Shown: positions 37,389 to 45,638 of the stretch, piece by piece
How the letters are laid out: the number at the start of each line of letters is the position of its first letter
How positions within the stretch are numbered: position 1 is the stretch's first letter
DNA from: Devosia algicola
GTDB lineage: Bacteria > Pseudomonadota > Alphaproteobacteria > Rhizobiales > Devosiaceae
NCBI RefSeq assembly: GCF_028816455.1
Contig: NZ_CP118246.1
Span: forward strand, 1,550,001 to 1,614,000
Length of the DNA: 64,000 nt
Reading direction: 5' to 3'
Program-made: the position numbers and the translations under genes
The notes under the pieces: model-generated
Databases searched by the model: none
What the model was told of the DNA's origin: nothing
Seen by the model: the letters and a program-made list of their open reading frames with translations, nothing else

Positions 37389-37952
37389 ATGCACGACGAT
37401 GAAATCCAATATCTGGACGACGCCACGCGTCCCCAGCCGCCAAAACTTGAGGGTCTGACCGAAGCGCAAAAAGCGCCCGGCCAGCATCTCAAAATGATCC
37501 ACGATCATTTGCGCCAGAATATGGACGTGCTCGGCAAGATGATCGAACGCGCCAGCGCCGGCACCGTGACGCCCGCCGAGATCGAAGCCGAAACAGCAGC
37601 GCTGAGCATGGTCCATAATTATCGTCGGTTCGGTAATCTGTGCGGCCAGCATTGCCAGATCGTCAACACCCACCATTCCATCGAAGACTATGCCATCTTT
37701 CCTGAATTGGCCAAACAGGGCGATATTTTTTCTAAAATCGCCAATCGCTTGCAGGAAGAACATGTCATTGTACATCAACTATTGCTAAAGCTGGTCGACG
37801 CCCTCAATGCGCTGGCCCGCGACCCGGACGAAGCCAATTTCACTGCCGCCCGCGATCACTATCACAAGCTGGAATCAGTCCTGCTCTCCCATCTCGGCTA
37901 CGAGGAAGAGTCCATCGGCGACGCTTTGGGCTATTTCGAAATCGGCGTCTAA
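37389..37952 (+). CDS. Hemerythrin-domain protein
   Basis: About 187 residues. The start at ATG 37389 (MHDDEIQYLDDATRPQ) is preferred over upstream codons. A four-helix bundle with histidines in HLKMIHDHLRQN, NTHHSIEDYAIFPEL, EEHVIVHQLLLKL and LSHLGYEEESIGDAL fits a diiron hemerythrin-type domain that could bind oxygen, NO or iron. Its stop overlaps the stop of the convergent SRAP gene by three bases after frame repair. Confidence 0.85.
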   Translation: MHDDEIQYLDDATRPQPPKLEGLTEAQKAPGQHLKMIHDHLRQNMDVLGKMIERASAGTVTPAEIEAETAALSMVHNYRRFGNLCGQHCQIVNTHHSIEDYAIFPELAKQGDIFSKIANRLQEEHVIVHQLLLKLVDALNALARDPDEANFTAARDHYHKLESVLLSHLGYEEESIGDALGYFEIGV

Positions 37953-38681
37953 AACAAGTCGAGCCTGCCCGCCGCCCCCGACCCGCTTTGTGGGCGATGG
38001 CTCGGGCCGGTCGAGCGTCACCGCCTCGATCAGCCCCGGCTCATCGATGCGCGCTGAATTGACCCGGCTTGATACGGGGTGGAACTTGACCAGTCCCGGT
38101 CCCAGCGGCAACGCCAACTGCACCGCGCGCTTGGCATTGACCTCGCGCACATTGAGCCACTCATCAACCCCTTGCTGGTCCAGAATGGCCGGCATCCGGT
38201 CATGAATATGCGCCAGATCGGCGTTCGCGGGCACGGTAATGGTGGCCACCGTATCCACTTCCTCTCCCTCTGGCCCGACCCATGTCGAATAAAGCCCAGC
38301 CAGCGCCAGCGGCTCATCATTGGCCAGCGTGATATAATAGGGTTGCTTTTTCTTGTCCGGTCCGGTGTGCCATTCATAATAGCCGCTGGCTGGCAGGATG
38401 CATCGACCGTGCTTGAGCGCATCGCGAAAAGTCGGTTTTTCCGCCATGGTTTCACTGCGCGCATTGATCACCAGTGGAAAGTCGCGCGGGTCCTTGACCC
38501 AGCGCGGCATCAATCCCCAACGGGCCAGATGCACCTGCCGCTCGCCCGAAATTTCCCAGATCGCGGGCACCGGCTGGGTCGGCGCGATATTGAAGCGCGA
38601 CACCAGCGGAATCATGTTGAGCGGCCTGAACAGCTTTGCCATCAGTTCTGGTGACAGCGTCGAGGCATAGCGTCCGCACAT
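37949..38681 (-). CDS. SOS response-associated peptidase (SRAP; YedK/HMCES-like)
   Basis: SRAP proteins bind abasic sites in single-stranded DNA through Cys2 to form a protective crosslink. Here Cys2 is in MCGRYASTLS; INARSETMAEKPTFRDAL carries the conserved Asn/Arg, SGYYEWH the Glu, and HDRMPAIL the His. The raw frame runs through GAGCCT (37961-37966, plus strand) into unrelated codons; removing one base gives the end GGGGQLDLF, with the stop at 37949. The repaired length is about 243 residues. Confidence 0.92.
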
Positions 38682-38746
38682 ATCTGGCTCCTTCGTTCAT
38701 CTTTTAGCGCTAATCTGTCGGTATCGAAATCGCAAATGGATCGCCC

Positions 38747-39170
38747 ATGTCCAGCCCGTACATTGCCACCCCACCCGTCTCAGCCGTTCCCAGCGCCGCC
38801 AGTGTCGCCTTGATCCGGCTCGACAAGGTTTTGCTGATTCAACGCGCCTTCGCTCCCTATCAGAACCTCTGGACCCTGCCCGGCGGCCGCATCGAGCCCG
38901 GCGAAACCATCGAGCAGTGCGCCGCCCGGGAAGCTCAAGGAGGAACTGGGTTTGACCGTTTTCAACCTCACCCCGGTCCTGACGCAGGCCCTGGGGCAAA
39001 ACCAGCAATTCCAACTGGCAGTTTTTACCACCACCAGCTTCGAAGGCCGGATCCTGCCTTCAAACGAAATCAAGGCCCATCAATGGATCGCCCCGTCGGT
39101 CATCGGCGCTTTGCGCACCACAACACGTCTCGATTCTGTGCTCCAAGCGGCCTTCGCGCTCAGCCGCTGA
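38747..39170 (+). CDS. Nudix hydrolase (one frame break)
   Basis: The Nudix box is GGRIEPGETIEQCAARE followed, after repair, by LKEELGL, which fits GX5EX7REUXEEXGU. The break is one extra base in GAAGCTC at 38930-38936; reading it as GAGCTC gives RELKEELGL. The repaired length is about 140 residues, ending ALRTTTRLDSVLQAAFALSR. ADP-ribose pyrophosphatase is a likely activity but not shown. It stands before a TIGR02301-type gene, a common rhizobial pair. Confidence 0.88.
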
Positions 39171-39218
39171 CCTGCTAGACAGTCTTGATCCCAATATCCG
39201 GAAACCGCCTTGCCCATC

Positions 39219-39581
39219 ATGTCAAAAATCCTGTTGCCTGTGGCCATCATTCTTGCCCTCGCCGCCCCCGCCACCGCCCTTGATCCGCTCTATCAGCGCC
39301 AGATGGAGCGGCTGTCCGAGATCATGGGCAGCCTCTATTTTCTGCAACCGCTTTGCCAGCCCGACGCCGACGACTGGCGCGCTCAGATGGCCGACCTGAT
39401 CAATCTCGATGAACCCGACGAAGACCGGCGCCAGCGCCTCGCCGGCGCTTTCAATCAGGGCTATACCGCCTATGCCCGCTTTCATCACAGCTGCACACCG
39501 TCCGCCCGTGAGGCGCTGACCCGGCTCTTGAGCGAGGCGGAAAAGCTGGCGCGCACCATTCATGCCCGCTACGCCGAATGA
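39219..39581 (+). CDS. TIGR02301-type secreted protein
   Basis: About 120 residues with a signal peptide (MSKILLPVAIILALAAPATA). The mature part reads QRQMERLSEIMGSLYFLQPLC and later AFNQGYTAYARFHHSC, with two conserved cysteines. This is the pattern of the alphaproteobacterial TIGR02301 family that is commonly found beside a Nudix gene. The function is unknown. An earlier ATG (39210) is possible. Confidence 0.75.
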   Translation: MSKILLPVAIILALAAPATALDPLYQRQMERLSEIMGSLYFLQPLCQPDADDWRAQMADLINLDEPDEDRRQRLAGAFNQGYTAYARFHHSCTPSAREALTRLLSEAEKLARTIHARYAE

Positions 39582-39688
39582 TGCCCGACCACGCGGTTTT
39601 CCACAGCAGGAAGCAATTTGCCGACCGGCGTTAACCTTTGAGTGACTTCTTGCGGGCCTGCCGCCGGGAGCCATGCTACCCAGTCCTT

Positions 39689-39967
39689 ATGAGCGTCATA
39701 AAACCAACACCACCATCATCGCCCGTCGATGGCCCGCTGGATCAGGACCAGTCCGAACGCCAGTTGGCGCTCGAATATCTGGCCGAAGCCTGGAATACGG
39801 CTGAAGACGAGGGCGTCGAAACCCTGGCGCTGGCCCATGCGTCCCTGTTTGCGGCGCTGGCGACCTTTGTCAAAATGCATGGTGATGACGCAACCGCTGC
39901 CCTGGTCGAGCAATTGCCTGATCGCATCCGCGCCGGCGAATACAACCTGGATCGCGTCCTGCAATAG
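39689..39967 (+). CDS. Small conserved protein of unknown function, 92 aa
   Basis: The start ATG 39689 gives MSVIKPTPPSSPVDGPLDQDQSE. The body is helical (LALEYLAEAWNTAEDEGVE, LALAHASLFAALATFVKMHG, ATAALVEQLPDRIRAGEY). No signal peptide and no known motif. It ends nine bases from the convergent dihydroorotase-like gene. Confidence 0.6.
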   Translation: MSVIKPTPPSSPVDGPLDQDQSERQLALEYLAEAWNTAEDEGVETLALAHASLFAALATFVKMHGDDATAALVEQLPDRIRAGEYNLDRVLQ

Positions 39968-39975
39968 TCGCGGTT

Positions 39976-41310
39976 TCAGCCCTCAGCCGATAGCGCTTCC
40001 AGAAATCGCATTGGCTGGCCGATTGACGGCGTCACCAATTCGCCCTGCCACATCACGGTCTGTCCGCGCACAATCGTGCCCACCGGCCAGCCGGTAACCG
40101 ACACCCCGTCATAGGGCGTCCAGCCGGTTTTACTCGCCACCCAATCATTGGTGATCGTCTCGGTGCGTTTGAGATCAACAATGGTCAGGTCCGCATCATA
40201 ACCCACGGCAATCCGCCCCTTCTTGGCAATGCCAAACAGCCGGTTCGGTCCTGCCGAACTCATATCGACAAACCGCGCCAGGCTCATTCTACCGGCATTG
40301 ACGTGATCCAGCATAATCGGCACCAGCGTCTGCACCCCGGTCATGCCCGATGGCGAAGATGGATAGGATTTGGCCTTGTCCGCGCGACTATGGGGGGCAT
40401 GATCGGACCCCAAGACATCGGCAACCCCATTATCTACCCCCGCCCATATCCCGGCCCGATGTGCCGCGTCGCGCACCGGCGGGTTCATCTGCGCATAAGT
40501 GCCCAATCTGGTGTAAGCCGTCTCGTCCAGCGTCAGATGGTGCGGGGTGACTTCAACACTGGCCACATCCTTGTTTTCAGCCAGAAACACCATTTCCTCG
40601 GCAGTCGAAATATGCAGCACGTGAATGCGCTTGCCCGTCTTGTGCGCCAGCGCCACCAGCCGTTTGGTGCACAGCATCGCCGCTTCCGCATCACGCCACA
40701 CCGGGTGGCTCGAAACATCCCCGGCGACCTGAAATTGCTTGCGCGCCTCCAGCCGATATTCATCCTCGGAATGAAACGCTGCCCGCCGCGAAATCGCGCT
40801 CAATATCGCTTCAACCCCATCATCGTCCTGCACCAGCAGAGAACCGGTGGACGACCCCATGAAAACCTTGACCCCCGCACACCCCGGCAGCTTTTCCAGC
40901 ATCGCCAGTTCGCCAACATTGTCGTGCGTGCCGCCAATATAGAACGCAAAATCGCAGTGCATGCGATTGCTGGCCCGGGCAATCTTGTCGTCAAACGCCG
41001 CCTTGGTGACCGTCAGCGGGTTGGTATTGGGCATTTCGAAAACGCCAGTCACCCCGCCCATCACCGCCGAAAGCGATCCCGATTGCAGATCTTCCTTATA
41101 TTCACCACCCGGCTCGCGAAAATGCACCTGGCTGTCAATCACGCCCGGCAGAATATGCAGCCCCGTGCAATCCTCGACCCGGTCGGCGCTGTCGTCCCCA
41201 AGCGCGCCGAGCGCCACGATCCGCCCGCCCCGCACCCCGACATCGCCCAACCCTTCACCATCGTGATTGACCAGCGTACCGTTCTTGAAAATCACGTCAT
41301 AGTGCGCCAT
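39976..41310 (-). CDS. pyrC: Dihydroorotase-like amidohydrolase
   Basis: About 444 residues of the amidohydrolase superfamily, closest to class I dihydroorotases. The start ATG 41310 is MAHYDVIFKNGTLVNHDG. The metal site reads DSQVHFREPG, where the family HxH has Gln in place of the first His; other ligands are seen in GVKVFMGSSTGSLLV (lysine), HVLHISTAEE and VTPHHLTLDE (His), and LGSDHAPHS (Asp). I recall the same Gln in rhizobial PyrC proteins. It may be the working dihydroorotase or a paralogue; no pyrB is near. Confidence 0.8.
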   Translation of the reverse strand: MAHYDVIFKNGTLVNHDGEGLGDVGVRGGRIVALGALGDDSADRVEDCTGLHILPGVIDSQVHFREPGGEYKEDLQSGSLSAVMGGVTGVFEMPNTNPLTVTKAAFDDKIARASNRMHCDFAFYIGGTHDNVGELAMLEKLPGCAGVKVFMGSSTGSLLVQDDDGVEAILSAISRRAAFHSEDEYRLEARKQFQVAGDVSSHPVWRDAEAAMLCTKRLVALAHKTGKRIHVLHISTAEEMVFLAENKDVASVEVTPHHLTLDETAYTRLGTYAQMNPPVRDAAHRAGIWAGVDNGVADVLGSDHAPHSRADKAKSYPSSPSGMTGVQTLVPIMLDHVNAGRMSLARFVDMSSAGPNRLFGIAKKGRIAVGYDADLTIVDLKRTETITNDWVASKTGWTPYDGVSVTGWPVGTIVRGQTVMWQGELVTPSIGQPMRFLEALSAEG

Positions 41311-41384
41311 GTCTGGGGTCCGTTCGCAAATAGTGGGGCTGTGGCGCCGGTTTAGCGGATGCTGCGCCAAAGGGGCAAGCGAGT

Positions 41385-42203
41385 ATGAGTATTTCTTTGC
41401 GTGCCGATCGCGCCATTTTCAAATTTTCCGGCCCCGAAGCCCACAAATTGCTCAACGATGTGGTCACGGGCCATATCCCCACTTCAAGCGACATTGCCGC
41501 CTGGTGGGCGCTGTTGTCGCCACAGGGTAAAATTCTGGCCGAAGGCATGGCCGGCTGGGCTGATGACGCCCTCTGGCTTGATGTGCACGCCGCCGTCGCC
41601 GACGATTTTTTCAAGCGCTTGAAAATGTACCGCCTCCGCGCCAAGGCCGAGATTGAGGATCTGCGCGTGACCCACCGCCTCGGTTATGCCGAAGGCCCGA
41701 GCCATCTTGCCCACCGCCAGCAGATCGGCCCGGTCAATCTCGGCTGGCGTCTCATCGCCCCGGTTGAGCAAACCACCGACTGGGCCGACGATAAAGCCTA
41801 TGCCAGCGCCCGCATCAGAGCGGGAATTTGCGAACTGGGTCAGGATTTCGAACCCAACCAGCTTTTCGCCCATGATATCGCCATGGATATTCTGGGCGGC
41901 ATCGATTTTGCCAAGGGTTGCTATGTCGGTCAGGAAGTCGTCAGCCGCATGAAACACCGCGGCACCGCCCGCCGCCGCCCGGTTCTGATCACCAATACCA
42001 CCGCCCCCAGCGGTACCCCGGTCATGGCCAATGGTCGCGAGGCGGGCACCCTCGGCCGCGTCCTCAACCATCAGGCCGTCGCCATCCTTCGCCTTGATCG
42101 CCTGACCGATCCCACCGCCATCACCGCCGCCGACACGCCCACTGCCCTCGCCGTCCCCGATTGGGCCACATACCAGTTGGGCGATTCCACCACCGAACAA
42201 TAG
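41385..42203 (+). CDS. ygfZ: Folate-binding YgfZ-family protein
   Basis: A 272-residue GcvT-like tetrahydrofolate-binding protein used in iron-sulfur cluster repair or assembly. The defining motif is KGCYVGQEVVSRMKHRG (K-G-C-Y-x-G-Q-E) at about residues 178-195. N-terminal FKFSGPEAHKLLNDVVTGHI is the usual opening. A remnant of its end (CCGAACAATAG) recurs before the second autotransporter gene. Confidence 0.92.
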   Translation: MSISLRADRAIFKFSGPEAHKLLNDVVTGHIPTSSDIAAWWALLSPQGKILAEGMAGWADDALWLDVHAAVADDFFKRLKMYRLRAKAEIEDLRVTHRLGYAEGPSHLAHRQQIGPVNLGWRLIAPVEQTTDWADDKAYASARIRAGICELGQDFEPNQLFAHDIAMDILGGIDFAKGCYVGQEVVSRMKHRGTARRRPVLITNTTAPSGTPVMANGREAGTLGRVLNHQAVAILRLDRLTDPTAITAADTPTALAVPDWATYQLGDSTTEQ

Positions 42204-42606
42204 ATCGGCGGTAGATATGCCCAAAAGCGCAGTATCATTCTGGATATCGGCAACAACATCTTCGGGTTGCAGCAAACAACGCCAATAATCTGTTGCTAAA
42301 CCGCCACGCATCGACGAATTTTGATCCAACCGCTGCTGGCGCGTTTGGCATTAGTTTGCCGCGCCAGCACCCGTCCGCTCAAAAATGATCCTAAAAATCA
42401 AAGAAATTGGCTCACCACCGGCACATTATCTTTAAGCCGCGCTCTTTTACTATCTCGCCTCATTTTAGCCGCATCTATTGCAATGTCAGCGGTTTTGCAT
42501 GCTAATGATCGGATAGAAATCTGATTGATTTATTGTTTTGGGCCGCTTGGGGGCAGGCTGGCAATTGGTACGCCGCCCTTGGTCGCTGCATTTTAAAGGT
42601 TACACA
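42204..42606 (+). repeat. Upstream region of autotransporter 1, copy 1 of a duplicated intergenic segment
   Basis: The 403-bp gap is AT-richer than its neighbours and carries no gene. It is matched at 45219-45638 by a second copy. Long identical or near-identical stretches include GCCACGCATCGACGAATTTTG (42303-) and TTTTGGGCCGCTTGGGGGCAG just before the start. Probably holds the promoter and leader of the autotransporter. Confidence 0.8.
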
Positions 42607-45150
42607 ATGGTTCTGTCCAAGCGCAATTTGTTCGCTGGCGCTGCAATCTTGCCCATGCTGCTCACCGCCACAGCGCTGGCCGCCAGTTTTACCATCAGCA
42701 ATGGTCAAACCGAAACCACGCAGCAGACCCTGAGCGATCCCAACGACACCGGAACAATCGAGTCTGGCGGCACCGTCAGCACCACGGGTATTAACAACCC
42801 CGCTGTCCAAATGTCCAATACTGGCCAGTCCACCACCAATAGTGGCAGCATCAGCACCACGGGTCGAAACGCCGACGGCATATATTCCAGCGGTTCCGCC
42901 GCCACCATCACTAATGGTGGCAGCATCAGCATCACGGGCGAAAACGCCTTCGGTATTTACTCCCGCGGCGCCACCGCCCGTATCACCAATAGCGGCACTA
43001 TCGCCACCACCGGCGACAGCAGTGGCGGCATTTATTCCAGCGCCCTCGCCGCCAGCATCACCAATAGTGGCACCATCAGCACCAAAGGCAACTCCGCTTT
43101 CGGCATTGCTTCCAACGGTGCCACGGCCACTATCAGCAACAGCGGCACCATCAGAACCACGCGCGACGATGCCAGCGGCATTTATTCCACCGACGCCACT
43201 GCCAGCATCACAAATAGCGGCAGCATTAGCACCACCGGCGAGGATGCCTACGGCATCCGTTCCGAGGGCGACACCGCCAGCATCACCAATAGCGGCGCCA
43301 TTAACACCACCGGCAACAGTGCCCGCGGCATCGATTCCTCCGGCGACACCGCCAGCATCACCAATAGCGGCACCATCAGCACTGCGCGCAGTTATGCCTA
43401 CGGCATTTATTCCGATGGCCTGAACGCCACCATCACCAATAGCGGCAGCATCAGCACTGCGGGCGAGGATGCCTACGGCTTCTATGCCGATGGCCTGAAC
43501 GCCACCATCACCAATAGTGGCTCCGTCAACACCACCGGCGAGGATGCCATCGGCATCAATTCCGAGGGCCCCACAGCCAGCATCACCAACAGTGGCCGCA
43601 TCAACGCCACCGGCAAGTATGGCTACGGCATCAATTCCTCGGGCGCCAACGCCGCCATCACCAATAGCGGCAGCATCAGCACTGCGGGTCAATCTGCTAG
43701 AGGCATCTATACCGGCAATTCCGCCAGTATCACCAACAGTGGCAGCATCAGCACCACCGGCGAGGGAGCCCACGGCATCGATGTCAGCACCAAGGGTTCT
43801 GCCAACACCACAGTCATTAATACCGGCACGATCAGCACGACTGGCGTCGACGCCATCGGCATCGATGCAGACGGAAGCGTGACCGCCACGGTCACCAATA
43901 GCGGCACCGTCATTAGCCAGCAAAGCGACGCGTTCCATTTTGGGTCCGCAAATGGCACGCTGAACCTGCTGCCCGGCACGCTCATTCAGGGCGGCATGAC
44001 CTTTGAGCAGCCCGCCACGGCCACCCTCAATATCGGTCCCGGCTTTGCCAATGCCGCCTTTACCCTGACCGGCATGCCGACAACCATCAATACCAATGGC
44101 CAGCCCTATGTCGTTAGCGGCAATATTGTGGCGCTGGTCAATCCCACCGGCTTTGATGGCGCCAGCACCATGCTGACCCAAAGCACCCGCGCCATTGCCG
44201 ATGTGATTGATAGTCACAGCGCCTCCCCGGCCAGCGGCGGCACCGGCCCGTCCTCGGCTCTTGGCTATGCCGCCAGCAACGGCAATCAGGCCACCAGCGC
44301 AACCGCCACCATGGCCAGCGCTGGCCAGCCCACCGCCAATGGTCTGGCCTGGTGGAGCGACGTCTTTGGCGGCTATCGTCATCAGGGCAATCGCGATTAT
44401 GTGCAGGGCGGCGTCATTGCCGGCCTGGATGGATCATTGGCGCCCAACACCACTGCAGGCGTCTTTGTTGGTGCGGCAACCGGCCGCCCTCAGGGCACCG
44501 CCACCCGCACCGACAGCACCAGCCTGTTTGGCGGTGCCTATCTCGATCAGCGGGTGCAAGCCATGTTCGCCAAATTCGCCGTTACCGGTGGCGTCATGCT
44601 CAACAACCGCAACCGGCAGGTGCTCAACAATCTGGCCCCCGGTGGTTTTGATACAGCCAGCGCCAATTTCAACGGCTTCTTCATCAGCCCCTCGGTTACC
44701 GTCGGGATCGACCAGCAGGTCAAGGGCATGGTCATCACCCCCAGCCTGCGCCTGCGCTATGCCGGTCTGTTCCAGAACGGCTATAGCGAAACCGGCTCGA
44801 TCGCCAATCTGACAATTGGCAATCAAAACACCCACGTGCTTGAAGTGCGCGCCCAACTCAATGCCGCGCTCGACACCCGCCACACCGAAAATGGCGATAT
44901 CAATACCTCGGTGCGCGCCGGTGTTGATGGCATTTTCACCCGAGGCGACGCGATCACCGCCAATCTGCTGGGCACTGGCCTCACCCTGGCCGGCAGCACC
45001 AATACCAGCGAGGCACGCGGCTTTGTCGGCCTCGACACTGCCTTTAATGCCTATAACGGTGTCAACTTCACCGCCGGGGTGGAAGCCGGTTATTCCACCA
45101 CCAACGCTTTCACCGTCTCCGCCAATATCGGTGCCAAAGGCCGCTTCTAA
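42607..45150 (+). CDS. Autotransporter with NSG-repeat passenger, copy 1
   Basis: About 847 residues. The start ATG 42607 (MVLSKRNLFAGAAILPMLLTATALAA) gives a signal peptide. The passenger (about residues 65-440) has about fifteen 23-24-residue units built on ITNSGTISTTGEDAYGIYS, which should form a right-handed beta-helix. A conserved linker follows (LNLLPGTLIQGG, TLTGMPTTINTNGQPYVVSG). The C-terminal autotransporter beta-barrel (about 580-847) begins near GLAWWSDVFGGYRHQG and ends NIGAKGRF with the terminal Phe needed for outer-membrane assembly. It is expected at the cell surface as an adhesin or similar. Confidence 0.9.
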   Translation: MVLSKRNLFAGAAILPMLLTATALAASFTISNGQTETTQQTLSDPNDTGTIESGGTVSTTGINNPAVQMSNTGQSTTNSGSISTTGRNADGIYSSGSAATITNGGSISITGENAFGIYSRGATARITNSGTIATTGDSSGGIYSSALAASITNSGTISTKGNSAFGIASNGATATISNSGTIRTTRDDASGIYSTDATASITNSGSISTTGEDAYGIRSEGDTASITNSGAINTTGNSARGIDSSGDTASITNSGTISTARSYAYGIYSDGLNATITNSGSISTAGEDAYGFYADGLNATITNSGSVNTTGEDAIGINSEGPTASITNSGRINATGKYGYGINSSGANAAITNSGSISTAGQSARGIYTGNSASITNSGSISTTGEGAHGIDVSTKGSANTTVINTGTISTTGVDAIGIDADGSVTATVTNSGTVISQQSDAFHFGSANGTLNLLPGTLIQGGMTFEQPATATLNIGPGFANAAFTLTGMPTTINTNGQPYVVSGNIVALVNPTGFDGASTMLTQSTRAIADVIDSHSASPASGGTGPSSALGYAASNGNQATSATATMASAGQPTANGLAWWSDVFGGYRHQGNRDYVQGGVIAGLDGSLAPNTTAGVFVGAATGRPQGTATRTDSTSLFGGAYLDQRVQAMFAKFAVTGGVMLNNRNRQVLNNLAPGGFDTASANFNGFFISPSVTVGIDQQVKGMVITPSLRLRYAGLFQNGYSETGSIANLTIGNQNTHVLEVRAQLNAALDTRHTENGDINTSVRAGVDGIFTRGDAITANLLGTGLTLAGSTNTSEARGFVGLDTAFNAYNGVNFTAGVEAGYSTTNAFTVSANIGAKGRF
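42830..43910 (+). repeat. Passenger repeats of autotransporter 1, about 72-bp units
   Basis: About fifteen imperfect direct repeats, each with the core ATCACCAATAGTGGC/AGCGGC (ITNSG). Units differ mainly in the codons between the two glycines. Such repeats invite recombination and copy-number change. Confidence 0.85.
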
Positions 45151-45638
45151 AGCATTCAGACCCGACCGGAAAACCGGTCGGGCAGCTTCGTTGCTAAATA
45201 TAACGCCAGCCAAAACATCGCCGCCGAACAATAGTTTACGGGCGGACTCGCCCAATATTGCAGTATTGATCCCGATATCGGCATTAACCTCTTCAGATTT
45301 CTGAAAAACAACACCAATATACTGTTGCTTAATCGCCACGCATCGACGAATTTTGATCCAACCGCTGCTGGCGCGTTTGGCATTAATTTGCCGCGCCAGT
45401 ACGCGCCTGTTCAAAAAAACTATAGAAATCAGATAAATAGTCTCGCCGTCGACGCTTAATCTTTAGGCCGCACCCATTTACCTTTCTCGCCTCATTTTAG
45501 CCGCATCTATTGCAATGTCAGCGGTTTTGCATACTAATGATTATATAAGAAATTATTTGATTTTGTTTTGGGCCGCTTGGGGGCAGGCTGGCAATTGGTA
45601 CGCCGCCCTTGGTCGCTGCATTTTAAGGGTTACGCACA
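45151..45638 (+). repeat. Intergenic region between the autotransporters, second copy of the duplicated segment
   Basis: The 488-bp gap starts with a hairpin (45161-45182). From about 45219 it copies 42184-42606, beginning with the ygfZ stop remnant CCGAACAATAG (45225-45235) and the shared GCCACGCATCGACGAATTTTG. No gene is present. Substitutions and small indels show the duplication is not fresh. Confidence 0.8.
45161..45182 (+). terminator. Hairpin after autotransporter 1
   Basis: Perfect 9-bp stem CCCGACCGG/CCGGTCGGG with AAAA loop. No T-run. The same hairpin follows copy 2, so it is conserved through the duplication. Confidence 0.5.

Noticed and set aside
42502..44382. Long minus-strand frame of 626 codons opposite autotransporter 1
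   Set aside because: Glycine- and alanine-rich shadow of the repeats; the plus frame has signal peptide and beta-barrel.
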